Below, piece by piece: positions 61,729 to 64,000 of a stretch of DNA of 64,000 bases. How positions within the stretch are numbered: position 1 is the stretch's first letter; each line of letters opens with the position of its first letter. Location: positions 311,001-375,000 of the forward strand of contig JAJTWR010000380.1 of the NCBI GenBank assembly GCA_021613335.1, written 5' to 3'. The DNA comes from Whitmania pigra. Lineage: Eukaryota; Annelida; Clitellata; Hirudinida; Haemopidae. The notes beneath the pieces are model-generated. The model searched no databases. It saw nothing but the letters and a program-made list of their open reading frames with translations, and had not been told where the DNA came from. Position numbers and translations under genes: made by a program.

Positions 61729-62912
61729 ATGAACTTTAATTTCGGAAAAGTTTTTCGGCCCAAGGAGTCTGGAGCCAGTTACGAAACAGTAAAAGTCGAA
61801 GAAGCTCTCGAAGCCACAACACTAAATAGCGATGAAAATACAACTGGTAAACGGCTGTTATTGATAATTGATAGGAAAAATTAAATTAATTGCAGTTGTA
61901 ATATTTTCCAATTCACAAGTAAATATTTTGTGAGATATATCCTGATTTGATTTAAAAAAGGCTAACTGTGCATTAGATTACAATTTTGCCGCCCGTATAC
62001 AGTCGATTAAGTTACTTAGTCAGAAACAGTGACAATTTTGAAAATTAATTTCTGCTTTTTCTTAAATGCACTTCCAGGCTCGAGACCCAGTCCCCCATTT
62101 CCAACAGTAGTTCAGAGTAACTTTGCCTTTATTGAGTGAGCTTTGGTTTGGGTAAAAAATTTTTAATAACTTATTCACTCATGACACTCTAAGCTTTCAA
62201 ATTAGAGAGATGCTTCAAAAGTTTATAAATTCAAAATAAGAATTTAAGTTAAAGTATGTTCACAGTACCAGACTTGAAATTTAATTGAGCAAGTTTGTTG
62301 AAATATTTGAATCCTTTCTTTCATGTTTCAGCTCTCAGGTTCAGAAATTAAGTAAGCCTTAATTTTTTGCTGTTATTAGATTTCAACCATTGCATGATGT
62401 AATAAATAGTTACATGTGTTATATGTAATAATGCTGTAATATCTATTTCAGTAGCTTAAACTTTGATTTCAGGACTTAACAACACAAAGCTGAAGGCCAA
62501 TTTTGAGCAAGCCATTAACAAGAGTTACCTGTCACCATCCAAAGAACTTAAAGGCATCAGCCAATCATTTGACAAGACTTTAAATGTTGCCTCTGTTAGT
62601 ATTAGGCTCTTGTTGTCCCTTTCATTAAACCGATTAATATTAATTTTAGCAATCAGGTATCACTCACCTCTCAGAATTCTTGTAAAAAGAGCGCAGTGCA
62701 AACTTTTCGACATGCTTCTAATTATTCTCAGAATTTCTAGTGCTAATAGACGTTTTTAACCAGATTTTGTGTTCAAACATTTTTGTATTTAATTATTAAA
62801 TATGAGAATCTCGTTCCCTAAGGACACCCTTGAGTCACTCAAAGGAACAGCAAAGATATTACAGGAACTGGAAGAAGCACTTTCAGCCACTCCACCACTT
62901 CATGAGGCGTGA
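61729..62912 (+). CDS. Small three-exon protein of unknown function
   Basis: Exons 61729-61846, 62473-62594 and 62823-62912 join in phase to 109 aa. It begins MNFNFGKVFRPKESG and contains KLKANFEQAINKSYLSPSKE and SFDKTLNVASDTLESLKGTA, ending LSATPPLHEA. It is highly charged, lacks a signal peptide and membrane segment, and the second half should form amphipathic helices or a short coiled coil. An in-frame upstream Met at 61624 would add 35 residues; I prefer 61729 because the charged, collinear part begins there. A polyadenylation signal follows at 63138. I do not recognise the family. Confidence 0.6.
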
Positions 62913-63137
62913 TGAGTCCTTCCCTGATCTTAATTTCAACCCCAGTCTCTAGAATTGCCACTACTGCTTAGCTTATGCTAGTTTCTAAAATTTGTAATCA
63001 TTCCATTGCCTCTTATGTTAATAGTTAATGTAAATTGATAAAGTTTTTATCATTTGTTTGAATAACTTTCACACATTTTGTTACTGTTATTATTGTTATG
63101 TGTATGATGAGGATTTTTGATGTGACTTCAACAATCA

Positions 63138-63143
63138 AATAAA
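63138..63143 (+). terminator. Polyadenylation signal AATAAA
   Basis: AATAAA lies 226 bp after the stop of the 109-aa gene, the expected position for its 3' end. Confidence 0.45.
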
Positions 63144-63886
63144 ATCCATTATTATTCTTAAGCTTTTACCCGAGAAAGGGTGTCCAACAGAAATTTTGTG
63201 CTCCTAGGCTAAGCAGCCATGGGTCCCTATGTTGTCAATTTGAAAATAAAAAAAAACAAACGGGTTTAAAACCCCATGGTCCATAAAAAACTCCCCCCTC
63301 TCGGCGTTCCTAGTATCGTGGAAAAATGTTTGGGCGTTTACGGGCGGATTCGCATTTCTGCTCGCGCCGTTCATAATTTTAGCCATAACTAAATTCATTG
63401 GTGAGTCTCAAAATCACCCAACAGGCATTCTGTCACAAATTTCAAATTCTTGGAGGCGTGTGTCATGCATTGCCCGGCGATTGTATGTGCGCCGTTGTCA
63501 ATAAAAGTAGCTCCAATCCGAAGCGTTCCAAACAAGTAGAAACACGTTCATTCATTCATTCAGTAGGAATATCTGTTTATTTTCGGTTTTCACGTTTCTC
63601 GATTAATGTTTTGTCCGTTAAGACTGAAGAAAATTTGAAGTGTTGTGAGTGTTCATATTACGATATTTTTTCATTAACGACAATTATTTTCTTAAAACAA
63701 TAATTTTTCGACTTTAATTCTTGCTAAATAAATCAAAATATTTCTCGAAGTTTGAATTTGCCAGTTAGTCCGTTGTTAATATTGTCTGTTCACATTTACA
63801 TAGGAATTACCAACGTTAATATCGATAAACTGAATAGAATGAATTCACTGTTGTTATTCTCTTAATTTTATTAAAAGTTACGAAAA
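63144..63886. other. Intergenic gap and probable 5' region of the last gene
   Basis: No gene is recognised. The GC-richer patch near 63280-63380 and the sequence up to 63886 probably include the promoter and 5' untranslated region of the gene that starts at 63887. Confidence 0.35.
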
Positions 63887-64000
63887 ATGAAAGCAACTGC
63901 CATATTGATTGCTGCAGTCATCGGCTTCCTAACAGAGAGGAGGACACTGTGCCAAAGTATGAATGGCGACGTATTTGAAGACTTACTTTTTCGTCAAGAT
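63887..64000 (+). CDS. 5' end of a secreted or membrane protein gene, cut by the window edge
   Basis: The ATG at 63887 follows GAAAA (a good animal start context) and opens 38 codons to the window edge. The first 15 residues (MKATAILIAAVIGFL) are a typical hydrophobic signal peptide, with a likely cleavage near LCQ. The mature start (SMNGDVFEDLLFRQD) resembles the N-terminal helix of Cys-loop ligand-gated channel subunits, where a Leu-Phe motif is followed by a Tyr-x-x-x-Val-Arg-Pro segment. That segment lies outside the window, so the family is only a suggestion. Confidence 0.5.
   Translation, partial: MKATAILIAAVIGFLTERRTLCQSMNGDVFEDLLFRQD

Overview
This window looks like nuclear DNA of an invertebrate animal. 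It is AT-rich, its genes are split by GT-AG introns, and its noncoding DNA holds very many microsatellites (ATT/AAT, ATC/GAT, ATCC/GGAT) plus fragments of LINE and hAT elements. The protein-coding genes are ordinary metazoan ones. A lophotrochozoan (annelid, mollusc or relative) would fit the composition and the small EF-hand gene family, but no marker in the sequence fixes the species, so this is inference.

Layout. 1-16.3 kb: no convincing gene; microsatellites and CpG-bearing patches with clustered palindromic motifs (RFX-like X-boxes, CRE, E-boxes). 16.3-27.6 kb: a mobile-element-rich stretch on the minus strand holding three tandem two-exon genes for small (77-79 aa) paired EF-hand calcium-binding proteins. 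They are interleaved with hAT transposase debris, short inverted-repeat elements, a foldback element and a LINE fragment, and followed by an unrecognised gene at 26.3-27.6 kb. 27.8-31.0 kb: a decayed hAT fragment joined directly to a 5'-truncated, frameshifted CR1/Jockey-like LINE. 32.4-38.6 kb: a compact gene cluster. It holds glyoxylate/hydroxypyruvate reductase (minus, 5 exons), then head-to-head with it frataxin (plus, 4 exons), then a JmjC protein related to KDM2/KDM7 (plus) whose active-site residues are substituted.

40.7-55.5 kb (perhaps to 56.8 kb): one long minus-strand gene whose 16 predicted exons all join in phase into at least about 1,180 residues, with one recognisable PDZ domain. 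Its introns carry most of the long trinucleotide arrays. 57-61 kb: intergenic, including a GGAT array of about 700 bp. 61.7-62.9 kb: a three-exon gene for a 109-aa protein of unknown function (plus). The last 114 bases open a gene with an N-terminal signal peptide (plus) that runs off the window.

GRHPR detoxifies glyoxylate and handles hydroxypyruvate, and frataxin supports mitochondrial iron-sulfur cluster assembly. They share a 574-bp intergenic region, so co-regulation is possible. All gene models come from reading splice sites, reading phase and family resemblance by eye; no alignment or transcript data were used.
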